DNA from: Legionella sainthelensi
Lineage (GTDB): Bacteria; Pseudomonadota; Gammaproteobacteria; Legionellales; Legionellaceae
NCBI RefSeq assembly: GCF_900637685.1
Contig: NZ_LR134388.1
Location: forward strand, 882,001-946,000
DNA: 64,000 bases
Direction: 5' to 3'
Below the pieces are notes generated by a model. It saw only the letters and a list, made by a program, of their open reading frames with translations, had not been told where the DNA came from and did no database searches. Of the stretch, positions 1 to 9,468 are shown piece by piece (position 1 is the first letter of the stretch; every line of letters starts with the position of its first letter). The position numbers and the translations under genes were made by a program.

Positions 1-597
1 AATCTTGAAGAAGCGTATGAGCTGGAACGAAGTGGTATCGACGCCCTTGTTGCCCAAGGGAGCGAGGCGGGTGGTCATAGAGGTACTTTTTTAGGTAAAG
101 CTGAAGATTCATTAATTGGTTTATTCAGTTTATTACCGCAACTAGTTGATAAACTAAAAATTCCTATTATTGCGGCAGGTGGCATTATGGATGGAAGGGG
201 AATTATTGCTGCCACCGCTTTAGGTGCAGACGGAGTACAAATGGGTACGGCATTTCTTACGTGCTCTGAATCAGGAATACCTGATGGATACAAACATACT
301 TTATTAGCTCAATGTCAAGACAATACTGTATTAACACGCGCTTTTTCTGGGAAATTAGCACGAGGAATACGTAATAAATTTATCGAACGTATGCATGAGA
401 AGAAAACTAATATTCTTAGCTATCCTATTCAAAATGCTCTAACCACAACGATGCGAAAAAAAGCAAAGGAAGAACAACACATTGATTTTATGTCCATGTG
501 GTCTGGACAATCAGCACAATTATGCAGAAACCTAAGTGCGAGAGAATTAATAAATACATTGCTCATTGAGGTAGAATCCCTGAAATTAAATCATTAG
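1..597 (+). CDS. Nitronate monooxygenase (2-nitropropane dioxygenase family), 5' end outside window
   Basis: The reading frame is open from the first base and ends at a TAG at 595-597, leaving the C-terminal 198 residues. They carry the FMN-dependent nitronate monooxygenase hallmarks: a GSEAGGHRG segment at visible residues 20-28, with the His that acts as catalytic base in the family, then AAGGI at 58-62 and GADGVQMGTAF at 75-85, which bind the FMN phosphate. Family members oxidise alkyl nitronates and act in nitro-toxin detoxification. The start codon and upstream context lie before the window. The family assignment is firm; the physiological substrate is not known. Confidence 0.88.
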   Translation, partial: NLEEAYELERSGIDALVAQGSEAGGHRGTFLGKAEDSLIGLFSLLPQLVDKLKIPIIAAGGIMDGRGIIAATALGADGVQMGTAFLTCSESGIPDGYKHTLLAQCQDNTVLTRAFSGKLARGIRNKFIERMHEKKTNILSYPIQNALTTTMRKKAKEEQHIDFMSMWSGQSAQLCRNLSARELINTLLIEVESLKLNH

Positions 598-636
598 CGA
601 GCGAATCTTAATAAGTTTATCAATGGTTATTATAAT

Positions 637-657
637 CCCCGGCTTAACAGGCCGGGG
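637..657. terminator. Bidirectional terminator hairpin
   Basis: CCCCGGC (637-643) and GCCGGGG (651-657) form a perfect 7-bp GC stem with a 7-base loop. It sits between the stops of two converging genes, the nitronate monooxygenase and the TPR protein. Neither side has a clean long T-tract, so the assignment rests on stem strength and position. Confidence 0.55.
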
Positions 658-670
658 TATGACTTAGGTT

Positions 671-1762
671 TTATAGAGACATACTATGGTCATTCTCTTC
701 TTCCTCGTTTGATTCATTAAAAGAACCAAACTGTGGTGTGGGGTCATAAGTGCTTTCTCTAAATCTATGATCAAAAAATCCCATTCTTTGACTCGTTGTC
801 GTTACAGATGGTTGTTCGACTTGACGTGTGGATGAGAACGAATGAGAGTGCGAAGAGCCAGGCTTATTTTGTAAGTATTCTATTTGTTGCGTCAGACTTT
901 GAAGAATTTGCAGGTCGCTTTCTTTGGGTAATTTGATTGCATTAAGAGTTTTAATTGCCTGTTGATAGGTGGTAATCGCATTCGAAATTTGTTTATTCTG
1001 AATCTGGGATTTGGCTAAATTTAAAAACTGCATTGCCATTCCGCGATAAGCACTATCACTGGGCGTTTCATTTAATGAAATCGGACTAAATGCTGGTGGT
1101 TCTGCGGACAAGGACAATTGGGATAACATATTTTCTAGACTACGATCAAATTGCTGTATTTCACTAAGAGATATGCTTTCAAATTGATTGAAAAATGCTT
1201 GCTCTTGTTGTCTTTCAACTTGTCTTTCACCCAGTAAATGTTCATGATTCATAAACTTAGCCGATTTTAAGTATGATTTTGTGGATAATTTTTTTTCATA
1301 ATAAGCATGAAACTCTTTGAAATGAGTCACCGGATCACCAATTTTTTGTTCTTCAGGTGTTTTATACCGAATTAATCCAAATGCTTTTATTGCATTAGCC
1401 ATTGCCTCATCTCCGGCAACTTGATTCATCATTTCATAACAAGCATCAGCCAAATCAATATATAATTCAGCTAAGTTTCGATATGAATCATCATCTAATG
1501 ACGTTTGTACGAGTTGGTTTATCGCTGCTACATAACATTCGCCCGCATGTGCATAATCTTTTGAATTAAAAAAGAGAGTGGCAAGCTCATAGTAAGCACT
1601 AACAATGGCTTTAATATCTGCAACGCTTTTATTGGAAATTTGCAGAAATAAATTAATTCCATTTTGGTACTCGGTAATTGCTTCCTTCTTGGAAAAATAT
1701 CGTTCTAGATTTTTAGCATTGGCGATTTTCTGCTTCGCATTTTTTCTCTTTTCTTCATCCAT
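671..1762 (-). CDS. TPR-like protein of unknown function, candidate secreted effector
   Basis: No named family is recognised. From the chosen start it is 363 residues. The N-terminal 110 residues are paired helices with TPR-like spacing of aromatic and Ala residues, and another TPR-like pair occurs near residues 240-280 (a YQQAIKTL-type helix). Between and after these are low-complexity Ser/Gln/Pro stretches. The last 20 residues contain an EEEE block and end in a small/polar SMSL tail, a composition seen in many Dot/Icm substrates. The longest ORF starts at 1774, but the ATG at 1762 has GGAG six bases upstream and is preferred. No signal peptide or membrane segment is seen. It converges on the nitronate monooxygenase gene and lies downstream of the glutamate dehydrogenase. 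Translocation is an inference only. Confidence 0.7.
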   Translation of the reverse strand: MDEEKRKNAKQKIANAKNLERYFSKKEAITEYQNGINLFLQISNKSVADIKAIVSAYYELATLFFNSKDYAHAGECYVAAINQLVQTSLDDDSYRNLAELYIDLADACYEMMNQVAGDEAMANAIKAFGLIRYKTPEEQKIGDPVTHFKEFHAYYEKKLSTKSYLKSAKFMNHEHLLGERQVERQQEQAFFNQFESISLSEIQQFDRSLENMLSQLSLSAEPPAFSPISLNETPSDSAYRGMAMQFLNLAKSQIQNKQISNAITTYQQAIKTLNAIKLPKESDLQILQSLTQQIEYLQNKPGSSHSHSFSSTRQVEQPSVTTTSQRMGFFDHRFRESTYDPTPQFGSFNESNEEEENDHSMSL

Positions 1763-1768
1763 TATATA

Positions 1769-1772
1769 CTCC
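1769..1772 (-). promoter_or_regulatory. Shine-Dalgarno that decides the TPR-protein start
   Basis: GGAG on the minus strand lies six bases before the ATG at 1762-1760. It overlaps the other in-frame ATG at 1774-1772, so the downstream ATG is the better start. Confidence 0.6.
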
Positions 1773-1874
1773 ATTAACCATTAAATTTGAGAACACAAAG
1801 TACCATATACGCCCAAAAAAAAACAATATTTCTAGAGCGTTGTTTTATGGCGTGATTCAAAAAGAAACAAGCAT

Positions 1875-4800
1875 TTATTTCTCTGCACTAATTAATGTAG
1901 TTAATTCACGCAGTGCTATGAAAAATATGGTATAGTCAATGCTTTGGCTATCTAATAACATTTCCAATAATTGTTCCCAGCGTTGCCGAATAAAGTTGTT
2001 TTTGGTAAACCAGTAGGAAATCAATTCTTCAGCATTAAGCTTTTTTTGATCGTGAATTAAAATGACAATGGTTAATCGACGTTGGAGGTTGTCTAACTCA
2101 TCGCGCAAGGATAAACGTGCAAGATTATTCCAATGACCTTCACGAGAGTCGTTCCCTATTTGATCTCGAAACCAAACTAAACTAAATTTACTACCCACTG
2201 TAAAATACACCTCTGCAGTTTTTCTTAAATCGAATTTGTTTTGTGTCGCAACTTCTGTAATGTTGAGCAATGTATACATTGCCCGCGTGGTAGCAATTTT
2301 TCGAGCGGCCTCTTCGGGTAAACCGATACCTAAAAATTGTGTGACCATTTTATCGAGATACTCTCGAGTGACTCCAGCCATTAGATCAGGGATTAGTCGC
2401 TCAAGTTTACTTATTGATTGGCTGTAATGGTCTATATTGTGGGCTATTTCACCTTCAAGACGTTTATGATGTAAGAACCATCGAGTGGCTAAATTCATTA
2501 ACTGCCTGACATGATGAAGCAATTCATATTGAGTTTGTACGGGTAACTTATAATTTAGTGAATCCACTAAACAATGCAAATTGTCTACTTGATAGGCTTT
2601 GGCTGCAATAGTATAAGCACGAGCAATATCCGCTATTGATTGGCCTGTTTCTATATGTAAACGGTACATAAATGTGATCCCTACAGTATTTACAATTTGA
2701 TTACTTAGTTGTGTTGCGATAATTTCACGACGTAGTCGATGTTTTGCCATTGCATCGGCATAATTTTTTTTAAGTAATGAAGGAAAACCGGTTTCAAGTA
2801 TGGTTGTAAAATAAGGATCATCAGGCAAATTAGATTTCAATAATTCACTGGTAATGTAAATTTTTGTATACGCCATAATAATAGATAATTCTGGGCGTGT
2901 TAAACCTTGTCCAGACGCTTTACGTTCTAAAAGTCGTTTATCATCAGGAAGAAATTCAACATTTCTATCTAAATTCACAACTCCTTCCAGTTCTTTAAGG
3001 TAGGTTTGATATAAACCACTATAAGATACGGTATTTATCGCAGAAAAACTTAAGACCAACGCTTGATTGTAATTGTCTTGCAAAACGAGCTGAGCGACTT
3101 CTTCGGTCATTTTCGTAAGAAGTTGATTGCGTTTTTTTTCAGTAAGTTTCCCTTGATTCATTTCTTTATTGAGAAGAATTTTAATATTGACCTCATGGTC
3201 AGAACAGCTGACTCCCGCTGAATTATCAATGGAATCAGTATTAATTAAACCACCATTAAGTGCAAATTCCACTCTTCCTAGTTGAGTAAAACCAAGATTT
3301 CCTCCTTCGCCTACAATTTTGCAACGTAATTCATTTCCATTAATGCGACAAAATTCATTGGTTTTATCTCCCACATCAGCATGTGATTCAGTTGATGCTT
3401 TGACATAGGTTCCAATACCACCATTAAATAATAAATCAACAGGTGCTTTTAATATGGCTCGAATCAATTCATTCGGTGTGAGAGAGTCTTCTGTAATTGC
3501 AAGGACTTTTTTTACTTCAGGAGTAATCGAGATCAACTTGACTGTTCGTTTGTAAATACCGCCCCCTTTTGAAACCAGTTTTGGATTGTAGTCTTCCCAC
3601 GAAGAAGTGGGTAATTGAAACAAGCGCATACGTTCTTCAAAGGCTTGATGAGCGTTTGGAGTAGGGTCAAGAAAAATATGACGATGATCAAAGGCGGCAA
3701 TTAAAAGACAATGATTGGTATACGTTAGCCCATTACCGAATACATCACCACTCATATCTCCTATACCTACCACAGTAAAGTCTTGTTGTTGGATGTTGAT
3801 ATCCAATTCACGAAAATGCCGTTTGATTGATTCCCAGGCACCACGAGCGGTAATCCCTATTTTTTTATGATCATATCCTGCAGATCCTCCGGAGGCAAAA
3901 GCATCACCAAGCCAGAAGTTATATTCTTTGGCAATACCATTAGCGATATCAGAAAATGTTGCAGTTCCTTTATCTGCAGCAACTACAAGATAAGGATCTG
4001 CATCATCATAACAGATGGTTTTTGGGGGAGGGGCAACACGATCGTCGATAAGATTATCGGTAAGATCAAGTAAACCTCGAATAAAAGATTGATAACAGTA
4101 AATTACTTCATGTCTTATTTGTTCACGATCAAGTGACAGTAATGGTTTTTTTAAGACAAAACCACCTTTTGCTCCTGAAGGCACAATCACTGCATTTTTT
4201 ACTTTTTGAGCTTTCATTAGTCCTAGAACTTCAGTACGAAAATCTTCAGGGCGATCGGACCAACGAATACCGCCACGAGCTACTTTTGCGCTACGCAAAT
4301 GAATGCCCTCAAAGCGTGCAGAATAAACAAAAATTTCATAAATCGGCTGCCCAGGAGGTAAGTCAGGGACTTTTGTTGAGTCAAGCTTAAGTGATAAATA
4401 TTCTTTGAGTTGTCCTTCAGAATTATGCTGAAAATAGTTCGTACGTAAAGTGGCTTTTATTAAAGACCAAAAATAGCGAACAATATGATCTTCGTCTAGG
4501 CTGTTAATTGCATCAATATCCGTTTGAATTTCATGTTCCAGGGCAATTTTTTCTTTTTGAATGGTCGAATTTTGTTTCAAACTAAATTTTAAATAAAAAA
4601 GTTGAATAAGTTTTTTGGCAATTAAGGCATAGGTATCCACCGTTTTTTCAATATATTGTTTGCTAAAACGAAACCCTATTTGTTGCATGTATTTTGCATA
4701 AGCGCGAATAATAATAATTTCACGCCACGATAACCCGGCACCTAAAATCAGTTTATTGAAACCATCATTTTCACATGCGCCTGTACTAATTTTTATCAAT

Positions 4801-5237
4801 GCTTCATTAAAAATGGCTTTCACTTTATCGAGGGGAAGTAAATTACTTCGAGTGTATGTGACATTAAAATCGCCGATCCAAATCACTTCATTTTGATTAA
4901 TCTCTATTCTATAAGGTCGTTCTGTATAAGTGCGTAGCCCCATGTTTTCAAGAATGGGCAAAATATCCGATAAAGGTATAGGGCTGCCATAGCGATAGAG
5001 CATAATGTGCAAAGGGAATTCAGTACGTGGAGATTCTACAAAATCGATAGTTAATTGATTTTGTAATGATAATGTCTCAATTTGTAAGAGATCCCTTAAT
5101 GTTTCATCGGCGGAATGTTGTTCACAGTAACTTAGTGGTAAAATAGGAAGGTATTTTTCAGCAAGCTTCTTTCCTTTTTGAGTACCTAGCTTGTTGATCA
5201 CCTGTTGATATAACTGTTCTTTCCATGAGTGTTCCAT
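1875..5237 (-). CDS. NAD-specific glutamate dehydrogenase, large-type (GdhB/GDH180-related), short form
   Basis: The enzyme oxidatively deaminates L-glutamate to 2-oxoglutarate with NAD, feeding amino-acid carbon into the TCA cycle in the cytoplasm. The catalytic core is clear: RGGIRWSDR at 321-329, a Lys-rich MKAQKVKN segment and PSGAKGGF at 341-360, and the dinucleotide-binding GIGDMSGDVFGNG at 491-503. The remaining C-terminal half matches the long helical region of this family. At 1120 residues it is about 500 shorter than the roughly 1600-residue GdhB of Pseudomonas. Its N-terminus corresponds to the middle of that protein, just before the LSDILPILENMG segment (89-100). The 160 bases upstream hold no in-frame remnant, so this looks like a natural short architecture rather than recent decay. 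The Shine-Dalgarno is weak. Confidence 0.93.
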   Translation of the reverse strand: MEHSWKEQLYQQVINKLGTQKGKKLAEKYLPILPLSYCEQHSADETLRDLLQIETLSLQNQLTIDFVESPRTEFPLHIMLYRYGSPIPLSDILPILENMGLRTYTERPYRIEINQNEVIWIGDFNVTYTRSNLLPLDKVKAIFNEALIKISTGACENDGFNKLILGAGLSWREIIIIRAYAKYMQQIGFRFSKQYIEKTVDTYALIAKKLIQLFYLKFSLKQNSTIQKEKIALEHEIQTDIDAINSLDEDHIVRYFWSLIKATLRTNYFQHNSEGQLKEYLSLKLDSTKVPDLPPGQPIYEIFVYSARFEGIHLRSAKVARGGIRWSDRPEDFRTEVLGLMKAQKVKNAVIVPSGAKGGFVLKKPLLSLDREQIRHEVIYCYQSFIRGLLDLTDNLIDDRVAPPPKTICYDDADPYLVVAADKGTATFSDIANGIAKEYNFWLGDAFASGGSAGYDHKKIGITARGAWESIKRHFRELDINIQQQDFTVVGIGDMSGDVFGNGLTYTNHCLLIAAFDHRHIFLDPTPNAHQAFEERMRLFQLPTSSWEDYNPKLVSKGGGIYKRTVKLISITPEVKKVLAITEDSLTPNELIRAILKAPVDLLFNGGIGTYVKASTESHADVGDKTNEFCRINGNELRCKIVGEGGNLGFTQLGRVEFALNGGLINTDSIDNSAGVSCSDHEVNIKILLNKEMNQGKLTEKKRNQLLTKMTEEVAQLVLQDNYNQALVLSFSAINTVSYSGLYQTYLKELEGVVNLDRNVEFLPDDKRLLERKASGQGLTRPELSIIMAYTKIYITSELLKSNLPDDPYFTTILETGFPSLLKKNYADAMAKHRLRREIIATQLSNQIVNTVGITFMYRLHIETGQSIADIARAYTIAAKAYQVDNLHCLVDSLNYKLPVQTQYELLHHVRQLMNLATRWFLHHKRLEGEIAHNIDHYSQSISKLERLIPDLMAGVTREYLDKMVTQFLGIGLPEEAARKIATTRAMYTLLNITEVATQNKFDLRKTAEVYFTVGSKFSLVWFRDQIGNDSREGHWNNLARLSLRDELDNLQRRLTIVILIHDQKKLNAEELISYWFTKNNFIRQRWEQLLEMLLDSQSIDYTIFFIALRELTTLISAEK

Positions 5238-5399
5238 TTTTAAATTCCAGGTAATTTGTTATTTATTAAATTAAGTATAATTATAGGTCATACAAATAAA
5301 TTGCAAACAAAAGTAATAGATAGAATTTAATGTTTCTCATCGCGTTAGGTGATTCAATGAATCTATCATTAGATAAGGTGAAGATCTTCAAGCAAATGC

Positions 5400-6449
5400 C
5401 TAATGAGGGATGTTGAGCGACTCATGAGGCGTATCTGAAGTTAAAGGGAGCCGGGGAGGGGTAAAGAGCGAATAACGCATTATGTGCTCTATGTATTGAT
5501 GATACCCTGGAGATTCCATGATATTTTTTTGAAAATTTTGGAGATTTTTTAGTTTTAACTGACATCCTTCCTCCAGTAAGGTATTGAATTGTAAGTCGTC
5601 AACACCAGGGTATAACCCTCCTAACTCCGACCATAATTTTTGTGTTGCCTCTTTTTTTATTGCCGGCCAGATAGTAAGTAAATTTTTCTTTTCAAGAAGA
5701 GAAAATAGCTGGATTAATATTTCATATTCTTTGGTTGTGCGTGGGTGAGTAAAAGACTCTAGATAATTCATTGCTACTTGCTCAATAATTTTATCTCTAC
5801 GGGCAGAAACAGCCAGTGCCAATGCGCTCTCAAAAGGAATAAAATCCTTAGTTTGAGGTTCATAAACAAGTACTTCTCCCTTTTCAAACTCATAGAGCCA
5901 TCCGTGTAAGTTTAACTCACCTCGAGCCAGCTTTTCGGCTACAATAGGATAAGATTTTAAATGTTCAAGTTGTGTTAAAATGTTGAGCTTTGTTGCTTGA
6001 CGAACCTTTAAATCAAAGTCCTGGCTGTGGGGCGTGTGTGTCTCCTGCATTTGTTTTAAAACTGAATGAGAATGGTGTAGCCACGAACTTACTTCGGGAA
6101 GACGATCTTTTAAGTCTGGAGTTAATAGTCCTTTCATGGCACCGCAGTGTGAATGACCACAAATAATGATATCTTTAATGCTGTCTAACTCATTTAGAGC
6201 AAACACAATTCCTGCTGCTTCACTGGAAGGTACATTGGCGGGGGGAATAATATTGCCCACATTGCGAATGACAAATAATTCACCAGGTGTTGTTTGAGTT
6301 AACAGACTTGGCATGAGGCGTGAATCAGAACAAGTAATGAATAAAATTTCGGGACTTTGCCCCATACTTAGATGCTCAAAAATCCCCTGCATTTGTTTAA
6401 ATGACTCACCTTGAAACTGACGTACTCCAAGCATTAACTTAATTAACAT
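5400..6449 (-). CDS. Beta-class carbonic anhydrase with C-terminal extension
   Basis: It interconverts CO2 and bicarbonate. The zinc and active-site residues of beta-carbonic anhydrases are present: Cys40-x-Asp42-x-Arg44 (CSDSR) and His99-x-x-Cys102 (HSHC). The anhydrase domain ends near residue 205. A further 140 residues, predicted mostly helical, have no counterpart in standard 200-230-residue enzymes. The longest ORF begins at 6491, but that ATG lacks a ribosome-binding site. The ATG at 6449 has GGGAG five bases upstream and gives 349 residues. There is no signal peptide, so the protein is probably cytoplasmic. A second, transporter-fused carbonic anhydrase lies at 15.3-17.6 kb. The role of the extension is unknown. 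Confidence 0.9.
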   Translation of the reverse strand: MLIKLMLGVRQFQGESFKQMQGIFEHLSMGQSPEILFITCSDSRLMPSLLTQTTPGELFVIRNVGNIIPPANVPSSEAAGIVFALNELDSIKDIIICGHSHCGAMKGLLTPDLKDRLPEVSSWLHHSHSVLKQMQETHTPHSQDFDLKVRQATKLNILTQLEHLKSYPIVAEKLARGELNLHGWLYEFEKGEVLVYEPQTKDFIPFESALALAVSARRDKIIEQVAMNYLESFTHPRTTKEYEILIQLFSLLEKKNLLTIWPAIKKEATQKLWSELGGLYPGVDDLQFNTLLEEGCQLKLKNLQNFQKNIMESPGYHQYIEHIMRYSLFTPPRLPLTSDTPHESLNIPH

Positions 6450-6767
6450 GAGTGCTCCCTTTCCATGCGGTAGATGTGGTTTTTTATTCATGTAGTAACA
6501 AATCTTAGTTACAAATTAAAATATTATTTCATTGTCGTCAACTTATTTTGCAAAACTGTAAAAATCACAGGTAATGGTTGTGCTTTTTCTATACATATAA
6601 GATTGAAATTTGTTGTTTATTTATCTAAATAGGGACTAATAGTAGATTTTTGCAAAGAATGGAGTGAGGTATGGGATAATAGACGCTATTTTTCTTTATT
6701 TAATATCATAGTGTTGTAAATCTTTCTCAAAAGATTAAAAAATGATAAAACTATCTGCAAATTATGC
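6450..6767. other. Divergent intergenic region, carbonic anhydrase / LepB-like gene
   Basis: About 320 bases of very AT-rich sequence between two divergently read genes. It must hold both promoters, but no convincing -35/-10 pair, operator dyad or small gene could be singled out by eye. Confidence 0.5.
6455..6459 (-). promoter_or_regulatory. Shine-Dalgarno deciding the carbonic anhydrase start
   Basis: GGGAG on the minus strand lies five bases before the ATG at 6449. The upstream ATG at 6491 has nothing comparable. Confidence 0.6.
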
Positions 6768-9265
6768 GTGTTTGAGTCAGGGATGTTCACTTACAAAGGC
6801 AAGATGCTCACAAAGTTTAAAAATAAAAAAGGTGGAAAAAATCAAAATAAAGTAGACGGTTTTTATCGTGATTCGGATGGCATGGAATATTTTGTAAAAA
6901 AACCTAAAGATCCTCGAGAATTATTCACAGAATTGTTTGCTGGTTTGTTGCTACAGGAGTTTAAGCATCGTGGTGTGATTGACAAAATATATCATTCATC
7001 CTTCATTTGTGCTCAATTGATTCAATTTGAAGATGGTAGTTATGGACTTATTCAACCTAAAGTAGAATTCAAGGAGTTATACAAAGTCATTGGAACCGGC
7101 TATCGAGATGGTTCTGATCGAGATCCACTCGTGGAGATGTTTTATGGACCTCAAGCTTATTTATTGCTCACTCAATTAAAACAGTACTACGGCCTTGCAG
7201 TGGCATTAATGTTTTCTTTGCTCTTGGGGGATCACAGTGTACATAGCGGCAATGTAGTCTGCTTGGATGTGATGTCTTCAGTGGAAATGATGTTTATTCA
7301 ATTTGCACGCATCGATTGGGGGGCTGCGTTTCGTTATTATGGCCACAAAAAAATAATGAAGATCTTTTTTGTCCCTTTGAATATCAAGGATGGTTTAATC
7401 CTAAAGGATATACTAAAGGTTATTTTCTAAATTATAGAAAAATCAAGGGATTGTTTCCTGCTCTCGCTGAACAGGCAAGGTTGTTACAAAACAAAGTAAA
7501 TGAAGAACTCTTTGTGGATATGGTCAGCACTGTTTTAAGAGAACTCCCCCTTGATTTACTAGACAGTAAGACCAAAACAGAACTTACAAAATATTTATGT
7601 ATGGAATCATTTAGTGACATCAGTTTTGGTGAAAAAGGTCATTATCAACAATTTGCACATGATTTAGCAGCGATTTTATCCAGTCGATTAAAAAAAATGA
7701 CCCTACTACAGGATTTTCCAACTGCTACAACTGATATAGAACAACCTCAAATTGTGTATCTTGAAAGTATGCCGACGGCAATAGTGTTACCAGTGAATCA
7801 GGTTACTCCTTTTGCAGAGCAGATGAATATTTGGCTAAATATACTTTCTTTATCTGATGAACGGAGCATTTTTGATTTTAATAGCATTGATCGTACTAAA
7901 CTAGCCAAACAGTTTAATTTCTTTATGGAAAGTTTATTACGTCAAATTGAAAAATTAGATCCATTTTTTCATGATATTAATGCTGCTGGATTTTCTGATA
8001 AGATGATGAAAATTAATCCAAAAAGTGCTTTCTATCGCAATTTATTTACTTTTGATACAGATTTGAAACCCTCTCTTTCTTCTCATGCGGAAATAAAAGC
8101 TTCTTCCACAAAAGATTATTGGCAATTTACAGAAACAGTATTAACTACGAGTTTTAATATTCTTGTTACCATTCGAGTATTACAAGATACCCAAAGCTCA
8201 GCGATGCTTGCTAAGTCTTCTGCAATTCATTTTTTATTTGATACTTTAAAAAAGTATCTGCACGATTTTAGTGTACTCTATCAGGTGTTATTAAAAGAGT
8301 TAGATAAGGCTCTTTGTGTTATGTCTGATTCACAACTTGCGGGTGTTTGTCTCCATGAAATGGATTTTATAAATTCAAGTGTGCTGATTGGGCTGGCGCT
8401 AAAAAATTCTAAGCTTTGGGAGCGTATGAATCGAGCTTTAACAGAAGTGCAAGAGTTATCTTATCAAGAGAAAATTGCTTATGACATAATGAAGCTTCAG
8501 AAATTTCAAAAAGATTTCACCCAATTTTTAGTTTTAGCGGATGAGTTTCCCTCAGTGACTCAATTTGTTACAAAGGGCGTTATTGTTAATGAACTTACTC
8601 GACTTTTTGAGAGTCTTCCTCAATTTCTACAGGTAAGTCTTGTAACTACTTTGAATCACATACAAGATGAGTTTAGAAAATGGCAGCGCCGGTACAGCTT
8701 TGAGCTGGAGGAGCAGGAAAAATCGAACGAAAAAATGGAGTTTTCTCCCGAGAAGAACAGCAATAATTTGGTTACAATCCATTCTTTTGTAGAGCACACA
8801 AAAGTACATGAAAAAATGGTGAAGGAGCTTCATGAAAAAATTGCTGCTGATAAAATTCTTTGGGAAGCAATCTCAAAATCTCAAAATGAGGAATTACCTC
8901 TTGAGGATTTGCTTATTTTAAAAGAGTTTTATGATAAAAAAAGAATTCTGTATACCGATCCGTGCCGTCGTGCATTGAAGAATTATTACAGGGAGGTTTT
9001 ACGGGTGCGTCTCTCGGATATTCCGATAACAGAACAAGCTACTCTTATGCTAAGAAATGCTCATGAATCCTTTGACTCATTGTCCCAATCAGATATATTG
9101 ACTGATGCAATTAAGACTATTGACGAATTATATGGTAAAAAAAGAGAAGTGAAGCTACACGCACTAAGCAGGATTCTTTTTTTCAATCAGCATGAATCAA
9201 GTACATTATTGAGAACACAAGTAAACAATCCTGTTCACGGACATTCCTCATCGTCTAGCCTTTGA
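6768..9265 (+). pseudogene. LepB-like N-terminal kinase-type protein, split by a frameshift at an A7 tract
   Basis: Two overlapping frames together encode one protein. The first (6768-7430, GTG start; an ATG at 6783 is also possible) carries a PI3/PI4-kinase-like catalytic core: Lys44/45 in YFVKKPKD, an acidic helix with Glu55, a catalytic loop GDHSVHSGN (154-162) and a metal-binding IDWGAAF (182-188). This arrangement is familiar from the lipid-kinase domain of the Legionella effector LepB. After GHKK (192-195) the homology-like sequence continues in the second frame as NNEDLFCPFEYQGW and runs to 9265. Adding one A at 7347-7353 would fuse both frames into about 832 residues. The long C-terminal part is helical and unassigned; it could include a LepB-type GAP region, but this cannot be judged by eye. 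No signal peptide or membrane segment is seen. The break may be real decay, slippage-dependent expression or an assembly error. Confidence 0.72.
7347..7353 (+). other. A7 homopolymer at the frameshift junction
   Basis: Seven A residues follow GGCCAC. Reading continues as Lys-Lys-Ile-Met in the upstream frame and as Lys-Asn-Asn-Glu in the downstream frame. A -1 shift, or one extra A in the transcript, joins the two frames exactly at the point where sequence character changes. Confidence 0.75.
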
Positions 9266-9301
9266 TTAGGCATCCCTAAAACTTTATAAAAGGGGACTCT
9301 C

Positions 9302-9325
9302 TTAGCTTATTTTCATTTAAGCTAA
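9302..9325 (+). terminator. Possible terminator hairpin downstream of the LepB-like gene
   Basis: TTAGCTTA (9302-9309) and TAAGCTAA (9318-9325) form a perfect 8-bp stem with an 8-base loop, 37 bases after the stop codon. There is no following T-tract, so it may instead stabilise the 3' end. Confidence 0.35.
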
Positions 9326-9468
9326 AATTGAGAATGTGGTGAAAAAATTTAAAAATTAAAATTAATTCATTGATTTTTATACTTATTATTGGCTATATAC
9401 ATAAGCGAGAAATCACAAATTTAAAAACTATTGACCTCAAATACAAAAAAATCATTTAAGGAAGTGAT

